Part shown: piece by piece, positions 34,781 through 46,614 of the stretch | Layout of the letters: each line of letters opens with the position of its first letter | Numbering within the stretch: position 1 is the stretch's first letter | Translations under genes and position numbers: made by a program | The notes under the pieces: model-generated | The model's input: the letters and a program-made list of their open reading frames with translations, nothing else | Databases searched by the model: none | What the model was told of the DNA's origin: nothing | NCBI GenBank assembly: GCA_907164885.2 | Contig: OU015492.1 | Coordinates: 198,595,460 to 198,659,459 of the forward strand | From: Dolomedes plantarius | Lineage: Eukaryota > Arthropoda > Arachnida > Araneae > Dolomedidae | Reading direction: 5' to 3' | DNA length: 64,000 nucleotides

Positions 34781-34958
34781 AATTCGTTTTCGATTATTTT
34801 TACATGTGCTCTTGCCCTCGTGCCCCTTAGGGGTGCTAGGGGTGTCTCCCCCCACCCTCAGTGTTTCTTTCCAGATTGTAAGTGGTATGTGTACCAAGAT
34901 TGAAAGAAATTGCTCTAGGCGTTCCAGAGTGATGCTGGAACATACATACATACATACG

Positions 34959-34961
<3 letters not shown>

Positions 34962-35041
<80 letters not shown>
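34962..35041. repeat. (TA)n microsatellite, ~80 bp
   Basis: This is an uninterrupted AT dinucleotide run. It creates Tyr-Ile repeat open frames on both strands that are not genes. Confidence 0.95.
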
Positions 35042-35044
<3 letters not shown>

Positions 35045-36770
35045 ATGTTCCCAAAGATAATCATTTGGATAAAGCTGCTCCAGAATGCTAAACCTACACA
35101 TGCATGTACACGGTAATCTATTGAAAATAGCTATGTAGTGCTAGGATTGTAAGCTTGCAATGTTGAAGACTATTCTACAAGTCATACTAATACCAAACTA
35201 ATTTTTAAAAATGCTTCGCTATTCCTATTTCTACTCTTTTCAACAAATTTTCTTTGTCAATAAACTTTTAATAAACTTTTGTCATTAAAAAAATTTTTTA
35301 AGATCGTGATTGTCTTCTAATCTTAACCTTTACAAAGATATGGGTTGGGTAAAAAATTAATCATAATCTTGCACAAAACTCTCAAATGTATACCAAAGAA
35401 ATGGGATTTGTAAAAAAAATTTCCTTGGATCCGTTTTAGGACCGAAAAAAAAACCTAATTGATTCGAAAATTTTATGTTATTCAAAAATTGCAAAAAATA
35501 ATTTCTTCATGATAGGTTATCATGACAATCTTTCTTTAGTATTATTCCAAAAAAAATGATAATCTGGCTTACCAAAAGAAAATACTTACTTATCATTGAA
35601 AAAAAAAGAAGAGAAAATTGAAGCAAAAAGTAGTGTGGTACTCGTAAATGTACGCCAGGTTTAATGAAGTTTACTTTCCAGTCAGGAAACTCTCCAAGAA
35701 AATGAAACTTTTGATTTACTGCATTAAATTGAAGTGCAAAACATAAAATGACTTCTTTCGTATAATTTTCAAATATTTCACTTTATATGATGAATATAAA
35801 TGTCAGCTTCAAGAAAAATTTGGGAAATCAAATCATTTTGCAAAAAATAGACCTCAAAGATACAAACGGAAGACATTGTATAATAAAAAATAAAACCATC
35901 AAGAAAGTTTTTATTTATAACATTTTGCGGTGTATATTTTATTAGGTGTATCAGTGTGTTTATTATGATTATAAATAAACATATAGTTTTATTAATAATT
36001 CTTTTTTAAAAATGTGTCGTTTTAAATCTTCATAATTCACTGAAATCGATCTCAGTTCTTATTTTATAAATGATTGTCTTAAAACTTAAAATTAACAACT
36101 TTTATGTAAAATCGTTTCATTTGGTTAATACGATAATCATCTCAAATAATATGCCATTCATTTATCTGGATGATTTCAACAAATTTTTGAGTAATTTCCT
36201 TTCACGTACATCTGTTGTGTTTCATTTTGAGTCTTTTAAAGATCAAGCATTTCCTTGTTACCTAAGAGGAATTATGAATTAGCTTTTCCCATTTGTTTGA
36301 TTTCACAAAATACTGTTTTTGAGAATCTTGAATATTATAATTTTATAATGCAACAATTGGTGCTGAATTTAAATGAGAAAAATAAATTTTCGCTTAAATT
36401 TTCCCAAAATACATCAGATAGCAAGCAATAATAATACGTTTGCTTGGTTTCAAAGGTTTGCTAGAAGGAATGTTCCTACAGCAGTTAAGCGTCTTTTGGT
36501 TTATCATGAACTAAAGCAACTTTATGTGAAAATAAGATGACCCAATATTCAGAAAAAAGAAATCGAAATGTGATTTTCTAATTAAATAAGTACTATTTTA
36601 CTCTATTTTTTAAACAGTTTCGTAAATTAAAAACTGAAAACCCATCTGAATCCTTTGTTATAAATGAACAAAAGTTAAGCAGTAATATTAAGCTGACAAG
36701 GTACCTTCAATCTCGTTTTTTATAAAATTTTGAATTATTTTTCTATACACTAAATAAGAATAATTTATAT
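35042..36770. other. AT-rich sequence, nothing recognised
   Basis: Short open frames only (for example 36070-36282). No repeats or terminal motifs were recognised. Confidence 0.5.
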
Positions 36771-36857
36771 TTGTTTTACTTCATTGAAGACATTTACAAT
36801 TCACAAATAAGTACTTTGTTGAAAAATAATAACTGTTTGTCAAACAAAACTTCAAAA

Positions 36858-37331
36858 ATGCTAGCACTTTTCGAAATGCTCCACGCCCATTCATTTGCTT
36901 CCGATTTCTTCCAAATTTCTCAGGATCTTAAATTGAAGTGTTTGTCACAAAACTGTGCATCATTCTTTGAAACAACAAATATTTTTCAAATTTATATTCC
37001 ATGTAATAAAGTAAAAACATGCAAAAAAATAATATTAGGCAGATTGAAGAAAAGTTATTTATGGCTTTCAATTTATACCAAAAAAATATGTAATTCAGAT
37101 ACAATTTTGTTCTACAATTATGTTTTAAATATATATGGTAAACAAATTAAAAAATTAAGGTTTTTAAATGATACAAAATGCGCTGGAAACATTTTCAAAA
37201 ATGTTAGCATTTTTGAAAAACATACAATATTCTGCCAAAAAGTCCTTGTGAATTCTAAGAGTCTTCAATGTGGAAAAAAAAAGAATTTTAATTATTCTTA
37301 TTTTGCATATAAATTTAAAATTGGAAATTAA
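36858..37331 (+). other. Unexplained open frame, ~158 codons from ATG
   Basis: The frame is open from at least 36771 to a stop at 37329-37331, and the first ATG is at 36858. The protein is rich in Lys, Ile, Phe, Asn and Cys, with segments MLALFEMLHAHSFASDFFQ, LKLKCLSQNCASFFETTN and LFYNYVLNIYGKQIKKLRF. I recognise no domain. Another frame at 37377-37580 holds LTPASSFMREGFNGKVVFF. Length in such AT-rich DNA is mildly unusual, but a chance frame or a decayed element is as likely as an exon. No clear splice sites or promoter were noted. Confidence 0.25.
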
Positions 37332-37580
37332 AAAATTCGATGTTGAAGGTCTCTTGTGCCCTAACTATGTTAAATTATGTACATAATTTTTATCCAGAGA
37401 TTTCACATGTCATTATTAAAGTCAAGAATCTTTAATAATGACATATCCATATTTGTGAATCCTTTACAAATGGAAGTTTATAATAAATGTATACAATTAA
37501 CACCAGCAAGCAGTTTCATGCGAGAAGGATTTAATGGGAAAGTTGTTTTTTTTTTGAGAAAAAGACTTCTAAAATTCTGA

Positions 37581-38252
37581 AATACGAAGTTTAATTTGTT
37601 CTGTTATTACATACAGAACATTTTACTAATTTCTAGGTTATATTACCAGTCATCGATGTTCTTTTAAAAACATCAAAACTTATTACGATATTTTCTGATT
37701 CCTTTCATCAAGTAAATGATTAGTGAAATCATATTTTCTCAGAAATAGCTACAGAAACGATGTTAAGTTTAGGTTAAACACATTGCAGGCAATGCGATGT
37801 TAAACACAATGCAGGCAAAAATTATGCAAAAGCAATTAGCTGCACCCACTCACTTATGCAGATAGTAGTGGTCAATGTTTTATTAACGCAATACACTTAT
37901 GAACTTGGTGAATCCGTAAAACCGATCGAAACAAGAGTTCTGTAGCTAATTAAACTAAGAAATTGTAAATAAACCTCGACATCTACGATTACCGTGTGTG
38001 ACGGAAATTAGTTGTGTTTTTCAAGTGCAGAGGGCGTTAGTCGTCCATGTTTTGATGTATTTTCAACGTTGCTTTGTCTTGTGTAATTTCTATCAGTGAT
38101 CAGCATTCTCTTTGCTTGAACTACCGAGTTTGGAACGTCCGCTTAATACGACGATAGGATAATGAATAGATGATGACCAATATTAATGATGGCTGTGTTT
38201 TTTTGGAGTCTGGTCATCCTTTTTGTTAGACCGTGCAAGCACGATACCGACG
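37581..38252. other. No recognised feature
   Basis: Somewhat less AT-rich after 37980, but no family was identified before the Tc1-like snippet that follows. Confidence 0.5.
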
Positions 38253-38318
38253 TCTAACCTAGAGTGGTACAAACAATACAGTCATTGGACTGTGGATCAG
38301 TGGATTAGGATTTTGCAG
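38253..38318 (+). pseudogene. Possible Tc1-type transposase snippet
   Basis: SNLEWYKQYSHWTVDQWIRI resembles the Tc1 segment just before the first catalytic Asp (..RxxWAxxHxxWTxxxWxxVLWSDES). The Asp motif itself does not follow in frame. The match is short and may be coincidental. Confidence 0.3.
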
Positions 38319-38320
38319 AG

Positions 38321-39872
38321 AGGAGTGCCACAGGGAGTTTTCTTCTTTGCAAAATCATAGACATTATTATTATTTGATGTGATTAAAAATTTTACTTACC
38401 AATTCTTAAATAAAAGAATAAGAGGAATTCATGGCTTCTCAATACCCACAAAAAAATAAAAGGATGTCAAATAGTCTGGAAATATGAATAGTCCTTCCAG
38501 ATCAGGACCTCTAATGCTCCTCGGCCACACGAAGAACTATTAATTAGTTCAAATTTAGTTACCATATTTTCAATTTCTTATTGTGGGTATTAAGACCTAA
38601 TAACAAAACAAAATAATTAAGGTTCTAAGCTTAATTCGACAAGTATAATTCGTTTTCCTTCACATACAGAAATTCTCAAAAATGTTGAATAGAGTGCGAA
38701 GAAATCCATTGCTAATTTTGAAAATCCACATATTTATTTTGAGTTCATGAAAGTTAATCATAACATGCATTCCAGAGAATAAAGTAAAATAACATGATAA
38801 TACCATCTGTGCCATATTTGTTATTCTGGCGGTAAAGAATGTAAAATAATTAAAGACACAGACGTAAGACAGGTGACGTCTTAAAAGTATATTACATGAA
38901 GATGGTCTCACTCAATTGTAAGCGTCTGCATAAAGAATAAGAGCTAACTATCATAATTAAAATCAGCTTTTAATTTACGTCCAATTATGACGGACTTCCA
39001 AAAAAGTATATAGTTACACATAACTGATGTACGTGACATGACTGGCTCAGAAAACAGACACGACGGAAAAAATGAATGCGCTATCACGTGGTCAGCGTCA
39101 AGTTTATAATCAGTTTAACTGTTTTGATATAGCAAATTTTTATAACTATATTTTTAAGATAATATCACATGTGCGTGTGTATAGAACTACAACAATTATG
39201 CAAGACATTTCAAAAAGTGATGCTGTCGTATGTAATGATTTAATATTTGCATAATTAAATTACTGTAACGAGTCAAAAGTATTTTATTCGTTCTAAATGG
39301 GAGAAAATAATTTTTTGCGTCATGCAAATTTTGTTCATCAGATTAAAGACATGAAAAATAAATCAGAAAATCCTTTTTTTTTATTCATAACAATATAATT
39401 ATGAATCTTCTTGTAGCCTGGATCAAAATGTTTCCCCGGGGAATCTTTCAAATTATTCAAATTACATTACATTCCGCTTTTTAATATGGACGTTATGCCG
39501 TATCCCTTTTCTACTTTTATCTATAAAAATCTTATATTTATTTACACAACGGTGTGGTTATTCATTTGAGAAATTAAATGACAGTTACTCATTTACCCAC
39601 TTATTATTCGCCATTGTGATACTAATCAAAAAGTACAGAAGTTAGAAAAATAATGAAGACATCATGGGTTCAAGCACGCAGCAAATTGCAAAAGTGACTC
39701 GAAGAGAATTGAGTTATTGCCATTACTAAGTGTATGTGTGTGTAAAACGTGTAATGTCTGGCATTCTTTATCATCATCGATGGATACAATAAAACTCGGT
39801 TACTCAGAATATTTTTATTGTATTCTATCGAGTAATATTAATGCTCACGGAAAATTTGTTTAATGTTTGAAA
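38321..39872. other. AT-rich sequence, nothing recognised
   Basis: No repeats or coding similarity were recognised. Short frames at 38660-38911 and 39072-39254 lack family features. Confidence 0.5.
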
Positions 39873-40180
39873 CATTATTGTTGTTGTTGTTGTTGTTGTC
39901 GTCGTTGTTGTTGTTGTTCCTAACGCCTCCTGGTCGGAATTTATTCCAGACCAGGTCCATATAGGCTTGTGGGTTGATGGATTCGGCGCCGGTTTATAAT
40001 GGCACCACAAGTGTCGGAGTCCGATTTAGCCAGGTGCCACCACAATTTTGAACGAGCACCCTCAGGGCCGGCCTCTGAGGTGATCGTACCCTATCCCAAC
40101 CTCTCTGACCTCCTAGAAGGACTTTCCGGTTTACGGATTTAACGTCCCCATATCCTGCCTAGACACGGATTAATCTTTTA
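39873..40180 (-). mobile_element. SINE, second copy of the AAC-tailed family
   Basis: On the minus strand GACGTTAAATCCGTAAACCG and GGAAAGTCCTTCTAGGAGGT match the body of the SINE at 5958-6150 (ACGTTAAATTCGTAGACCG, AAAATCCTTCTATGATGT). The 3' part is longer and GC-rich (CCTCAGAGGCCGGCCCTGAG and others) and ends in (AAC)n at about 39873-39920. The tRNA-like head was not found, so the copy is 5'-truncated or belongs to a subfamily with a different head. Confidence 0.7.
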
Positions 40181-40217
40181 TATTGCCTATATGCTAACCA
40201 AGACAAAATGTCCCTAA

Positions 40218-40813
40218 TTAACTCTTCGGCGGGCACGCCAATTTTTGGAACACCAGCAGGCGCGCGTGGCACAAAGTGCGACGTCTCTTTCACTCTTGAT
40301 TATGCCTTTTGTAATAAACTTTTTTTTCAAATTGAAAATAATAATTCTGCATTTTATGACAAGATATAAAATGTTGATAATATTGAGATATATTTATAAT
40401 TAAAGGCCAAAGAATGCAGATACGATCTCCTTATTTCAAAACTCTCCGGTTTACTGGATCTAAGGAAAACTTGCGAATCGATTCCTATTATGTCCAAAAA
40501 TCTAAAAAACAATGAGAGAGTCCAACTTCGTGACATGCGGGATACCGCATAATAGCTGCACATTTGATCGACTACATAAACTCCTGCTTTTGTCGCATTG
40601 AAATCCAGTATAATCGCTGGTTTACCACGGTTAAATCACAACTAACAATGAATGAAAAGAAATATAAAGGTCAGAAAATCAGACCTGCATTAGAAAGGGT
40701 GTAGCTATGAATAGAAACTGCTTGGAACATTCAAACCTTACATGTAAAAACAAACCATTCAAAATTGCGAAAATGTTGCACTTTGTACATTGGCGCGCCC
40801 GCTGAAACGTTAA
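40218..40813. mobile_element. piggyBac-type TTAA MITE, GC-rich ends
   Basis: TTAA (40218-40221 and 40810-40813) flanks ends CTCTTCGGCGGGCACGCCAA and, reversed, CGTTTCAGCGGGCGCGCCAA. Subterminal ACAAAGTGC occurs on both sides. The left side continues GCCAATTTTTGGAACACC, close to GCCAAT..TTTTTTGGAACACC at the left end of the piggyBac element at 15071. The 588-bp body has no coding sequence. Confidence 0.85.
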
Positions 40814-42557
40814 AGTGACTCCTAGTGGAATAAAACCTCATAATAGAACAAAAACAGTTATGAAAATTCTATATTGGTCATTTCCCAATTAAAAAAAATC
40901 AGTTGCTTCTGTTATATCATAAATGTGCTTCTTTAATTTGTTCCCACGTTTTCTTGTTGAGAAAACAGTTATATGAATACAACTGAATTGTTCTAGAATG
41001 AAAGGTGTCAGTAGGAAACTGAAAATGTGTTACAACACGTTAAAGTTGTGACGACCTGTGACAAATATTTAACAAAAGAGAGACCCGTGAGCGCTTGAAA
41101 CATGAGTGTCGTTCCACAACAGTGCAAATATCTTGATCTAGGTTTCTCGTTATTTCCTAGAATTTAAAGTATAAAAGTAGCAGAAGTGTAAAAGTAGCAA
41201 AAGTAAAGAATTTAAAATATGAAAGTATAAAAGTAGCAGTGAAAGTTTTGCTCCACGCAGTGCAATGATATCGCAACTACAAACTCCAGATTACTTCGTG
41301 TGAAAATTACAGATGCAGTATATCATAAGCATAAATATATATTTGAATGGAAAAATTTCTGTTATTTTTAAAAACAGAGAAATGTACTAAGTAATCTTTT
41401 TGATACGAATAAAACAATTTCAATTGAAGATATATATAACTTTAATAATGCATACTCGGAGTTTCTCTATGAAAGTTTTTAGATAATAAGATTTCAAATA
41501 AAAGTCATACAAAATAAATAATAATTGCAAATGTCAACATTAATAAATGTTATACATTAATATTTAAATAACAATATTAAACCTCTCGGTCATGTGAAAA
41601 GAATTTGAGCTGACGCAAATGGTAAAAATATGTTTTAAATTAAAAGAACTATCTTCATAAGTTAGTCAGGCTTATAATAATCTTTTAAAAGGTTGGTTTA
41701 TTACTTGGTTGATTTTGAGTATTACCGTCCTCTTTTGCAACCATTTACGAGGATTATGTCCCGATATGTTTCATAGAAAATGCGAAAAAAATTTCAAGTA
41801 ATTGATATATAAGAACTAGTAAGCAAAAAATGGTATATTAATTTGTAAAGCTTTCGTTGAGACGTATCAGTTGAATCAATACAAAATTATCCTTTTGTAT
41901 CTCAAAGTGAAAATCATTGTAAATAACAATTTCTCGAAATTCTGATACACTTTTGTCTTCTAAAATGCTTTCTCGTATTACTGGTTGATAAAATTTAGAT
42001 TGACCATTTTGTAATTTTTTTAGGAATAATCTTTAACTTTTCATGCCAATGCATTTGGAATTAAAATTTTTTGGTTCATGATGTTCCCGTTTTACAACTG
42101 AAAATTAAGTTATGTTAGCAAATTAATAATAGAGTAAAACACTTGATAATAGATTTTCTCTGTAATAGTTTCGTTACATTTAAACATCAACATTTTTTTG
42201 AAATATTTATTACTCATGAAAATATAAGTGTCACTCATGAAATTTTTCACAGGCTTCACTTCACTCTTTGCTTTGATTTTAGGATCCAGATGTTTATTCT
42301 CCAAAGTTTTACGAGGGAACTTTGCTAAATATTTTTTTACACTTTTCTTCTTCTATAAACATGTTGTATATGTGAAAATGTAGTGAGTATTCTTATCAAA
42401 ATGTAACAATTAATTTTGCAAATATTTTCTGCTTCTGCAAATCAAAGTATGTATTGTCTGCTGGATGAATAGTCTCTCCCATGAACAAAAACGACATAAA
42501 CAGTACTATAATGCCTCTAAACATTGACATTTATAAACATATCAATGGACACAGGGT
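40814..42557. other. AT-rich sequence with a small tandem repeat
   Basis: AAAGTATAAAAGTAGCA-type units repeat about four times at 41166-41245. Nothing else was recognised. Confidence 0.5.
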
Positions 42558-42815
42558 GTATATCTAAGGTGCCCGATCTAAAGGGCTTAAATCAAAACAG
42601 TGATTTATATACCAAGTTATTGGCTTTTATACTAATCGCAGAACTATAATTTCGACTTGAGTCTTTTGAGCAAAGATATGTACTTTTGTATCCAAAATTG
42701 ATAGGCTTAAGCCTTTTATACAAGTCAAAAGATCATTGTTTTTTTTATCAATACCAACAAATATCTAAAAATCACTTTTTTGACTTAAGCCCTTAATTCC
42801 GGGCACCATAGATAT
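42558..42815. mobile_element. Small MITE with ~40-bp inverted ends
   Basis: The left end TATATCTAAGGTGCCCGATC, then AAAGGGCTTAAATCAAAA, pairs with the right end. Reversed, the right end is TATATCTATGGTGCCCGGAA, then TTAAGGGCTTAAGTCAAAA. The ~250-bp element has no coding sequence. The outer boundary and target duplication are not clear, so the superfamily is unassigned. Confidence 0.75.
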
Positions 42816-44182
42816 ATTCTAGAATAATTCGGTCTGAATACTTTAATAATAGATTTTTAGCGAATAAGGTTTGTAGTAAAAGATATGTCCGGATAAAAAT
42901 AGTGCTATAATAAAGAAAAATGTATTCGCAAATATTTCATAAACATTTTCAAAATTTCAGACTAAATCAGTAGATGTCCCAAAGAAAAATCATCGAAAAT
43001 TATGCCTGTAACCTTGACTATAATTCTACGCAATATATAATGAATATTATTAATTATCTCGTTACTTTTTAGCTTAATTGTCTCATTTATTTTCTTTTCC
43101 CCCTACCTACAGTTACTGACAAGAGGGAAAAACAAAATTAATCAATGACTTTAAGGTAAGAAGCTGATATATTTATGCACTTTTCGTTTATTAAACTAAT
43201 ACTTTATCCTATGATTATTTATTTCAGTTTTCCTCTAGGTGGATTTTTCTGATTCGTAATACCGTTATTTACGTGAATTTGAAATTTTACTACAAACTAC
43301 AACCATAAGAATAATTATTACTCTCTTCGAAATTAAATTAATACTATGCCGTTCAGTCATATTACTTACTTTTTTGGGAACTGAAAGATTATTTGGAATA
43401 CTTATGAAACTCATGTATAGATTAAAAGCTTCTACTAATTACGCTTTATTTTTCTGTACAACATTTTCTGTATACTTTCTTTTCAAAGCTTTCATTCAGA
43501 TGATTTTAAATAAAAAAAATTGTACAAAAGCTGATTTCGAGAACAACCATGTATATCTTTCTCTTAAAATTTCTAACAAACATTAACATTTTCATATTTT
43601 GCTTTTCTTTCGCTCTTTGATGAATATAAGTGCGTTTTACTTTTATTTTCTGAGTGAATACCACCGAAAGACTCAAAAGTTTCTTAAAAAGGGTATATTT
43701 CGAAAGGGGAAGTGGGGGGGGGGGCTTTATTTATCCTAATTGACCTGTTCAATTATATTTGCAGTCGTAATATCTATAGCGAGTATATTAGTTATAAAGA
43801 TAATAGTTATTTTTTTACTTCGTTTAAAAGAAATAGTCTTAATTAAAACGTAATTGACAGAAATTTTTATTTATTATCTTTTACTAAAATTAATTAGTAA
43901 GAAGTGGCCGTAGGAAATAGCATCATTCCAAGATGTTTTGTAAGAAAAGGAAACCATTTATTCAGAACTATTAATCATTTTTTATTCCTATCGTGTATTT
44001 TAGCAAAATGTTTCTAATTTCTCCTAAGAAGAGGCAGCTGAGAAAAATTTTTAAGTTAAACTTTTTTTCGGCCCGCATGCAATTTTCATCTGTAAAATTA
44101 CTTCTCTTTAGATCAGGAATGCATTATGTACAAATTTGGAACCTTTCAAGTCAGTCAAAAAAAATTTTCTTTTTTACGTACA
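42816..44182. other. AT-rich sequence, nothing recognised
   Basis: A G run occurs at about 43711-43722. No family was recognised, including the open frames at 43374-43586 and 43993-44247. Confidence 0.5.
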
Positions 44183-44900
44183 TTAAGGCGACAATGGACC
44201 TTCAGATTGACAAAAATATGTCCCCAAAACGATTTTTTTTTCTTTAAGAAAATGATTCTACAACTCATCAGCTTTAAATTTAAAAAAAAGTATGTTGATC
44301 CGATCATTATTAACCGAGTTATAAGTATTTTTTTCAAACGTAAATAGTGGAAATGTTAGTAAAATTAAAACTTTAAATGCCATTTTCTCAAAGCAAGTTT
44401 TCATGTCGTTTCAGTAAGTTTAAAATGCTCCATGTGTCATAATGTTTCTTGAATGTTCGTAAAATTTCATAAAATGATTACTTATATATGTTAGAATGAA
44501 ACTTAGTAATCAATTCATTATACTATTTTAAAACAACTTAAAATTTTTACAATAAAAAAAAATTTGATAAAATTTTGCATAAAATGACCTATTTTTATTG
44601 ATTTCTTTTCTAGTTTTTATAAATATGACTGTAAATCAAATATTGCTACTAACTTTTATTATAGCTATATAAAGCTATCTTAAGAGAGAAAATTAGAAAT
44701 CTGAGATAAAAATTGGTGCGCATGGAGCATTTTTAAATTGAGTAATTAACAAACAGATTTTAATTAATATCTTAATTAATTACATTCTGTTTTATTTTAT
44801 TTAGAATTTCCATCTCTAAACAACACTGTATAAGAATACAAAATTTCATAGCAATTGGTTAATAAACAAAAAAGTTTTCCATGGTCTATTGTCGCCTTAA
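44183..44900. mobile_element. piggyBac-type TTAA MITE
   Basis: TTAA (44183-44186 and 44897-44900) flanks a 710-bp AT-rich insert. Its ends are GGCGACAATGGACC and, reversed, GGCGACAATAGACC. No coding sequence. The end sequence differs from the other TTAA MITEs in the window, so it is a separate family. Confidence 0.8.
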
Positions 44901-44912
44901 CCTAAAAAATAT

Positions 44913-45442
44913 TACCGTATTTACTCTTGTGTAAGCCGCTTGCGTGTATAAGCCGCACCTGAATTTTGAGACAACGGCAACGTTTGGGGATTTGTTTTTT
45001 TTATTTCGTCGTAGACTCAAAGTAGCATCGTTCTGCGAAATGTCGTACATTCCTTAAAGTTCAATGCTCGCCTAACAATATCAGGTAGAGCCTTAGCTGA
45101 TGGTGGTGAAACTACAGTGTGAGACGATGATTATATATATACACTTAGGAATTATTTCGCACGAAGACAGACTCTTGGGAACTCAAAAGAGTTTTATTAA
45201 ATAGTCCTAAGATATTATATATACAAACAATAATATTTGCAATACATTGAACTGCCGTGGGCATGATACGGTGTAATAGGTTGTAAGGTTTATAGATACC
45301 AATGTTTTATGGTAGTAAAGTGATCTAAACTAAAGGGTGTTTACTGTATTTAATTTTAAAATTCCATGTAAAAGCCGCACCCCATTTTTACGGACCTATT
45401 TTATGGAATTAAAGTGCGGCCTATACACGCGTAAATACGATA
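44913..45442. mobile_element. MITE with CGTATTTAC..GCCGC ends
   Basis: The left end is TACCGTATTTACTCTTGTGT then AAGCCGC. The right end, reversed, is TATCGTATTTACGCGTGTAT then AGGCCGC. Subterminal AAGCCGCACCxxAxTTT occurs near both ends. A TA target is possible. The ~530-bp insert has no coding sequence. It abuts the preceding TTAA MITE with only 12 bp between. Confidence 0.75.
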
Positions 45443-46378
45443 CATTCTGATTTATCGAATTTATAAAAAAAAATTGCAAACAAATCCTTCAGATGAGTTT
45501 TAAGGAGAAAGTCCTCAAGTTATATTTTTTTTATTATTACTGCGCTGCATAATAACTCAGTGGTATTAAATATGACATATAATATAACTATACTCTATAG
45601 TTATGCAGCGATGAAAAAGTAACTACGTGGTATTCTGCAAAATAACCGTATCCAAACATTTTTTCAGCAGTGCTACGGCAAGTTGAAATCTGTTTTGTTA
45701 TCCCTTTTTAATCCCAAAATAATGATACTCCAAGAATAGCAGATAATTTTGTTCTATACGCTTTTCATAGTTTTCAGATTCAGAGAAACAACATGGAAAA
45801 ATAATACTAACTTCACAAAGTTATGTGAGATCTGTCTTTCAAAAATCGTTTCTTTGGGCATAAATCCCCTTTCAGTCAATCTCTACCCACCCCCAAAACA
45901 ACTTTTGTTCTCATGGATTCAACAAGACAATGATTTGTCCACTTCCTTTTTGACCCTCAATACACTGTCGACACAAAAGAATACACTGAATTTTCTAACA
46001 GGCGTATTTCCCAACTTCGACTTAGTGACTTATAACATTGCCGCAAAAATATCTGTTATTCTAGCAATTTCTTTCTTAAATATTGTTAGATGATTATTTG
46101 ATGCTCACAAAACAAAAACAAAAAACACGCAATTTCTCTAGGAAAGTAATACATGTTTTTAATTAAAATATTTATTAAATATTTATCTTTTGCTCTCATT
46201 AAATAACACTAGATCTCTGTGACTATGTGAAACTTTTAATGGAGAAAATCTATCACCATTGGTTTTATATTATACTTTTAAAAGATTATATCAGATTATA
46301 TGGAGTACCACTTTTTAATATTTCAATAAATCTATTATTCAGCTTTTCAGTTAAATCTAAATTTACACCTTGTAAATG
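45443..46378. other. AT-rich sequence, nothing recognised
   Basis: The 114-codon frame at 45749-46093 shows no domain I recognise and no clear gene signals. Confidence 0.5.
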
Positions 46379-46614
46379 TACACTGCTGGCCACTGTAAAT
46401 GCAACACCCTAAAGGAAACATGCAAATAACATGAAATTTACAACATGAATTAGCGGAGGTGAGATATGCAAATGATTAGAATTTCAGCGCAGACGCACGT
46501 CACGCGCGCCTGTGGCGACACTTCAAAGCGCTATTTAAGGCTTGGAGATTTCGACGATTTCAAGTTCGGCAATTGTGTTTTTGTTGTGGTTTTTTCAAAA
46601 AAAAACGATCAATT

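Larger units (their letters stand above)
34068..35041 (-). mobile_element. Non-autonomous Helitron, minus strand
   Basis: On the minus strand the 3' terminus reads CATCACCGGGTAAACAGCTAG then T (34068-34071 is CTAG). The 5' region at the right holds TATA repeats, GTATGTATGTATGTTCCAGC, ATCACTCTGGAACGCCTAGA and GGTACACATACCACTTACAA. This succession is common at arthropod Helitron 5' ends. The exact 5' base is lost in the TA microsatellite. The body is mainly a minisatellite, and there is no coding sequence. Confidence 0.65.

Noticed and set aside
34689..35101. Overlapping open frames on both strands with long Tyr-Ile repeats
   Set aside because: They are created by the (TA)n microsatellite, which has no stops in those frames.
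36070..36282. 70-codon plus-strand frame
   Set aside because: Length and composition fit chance in AT-rich DNA.
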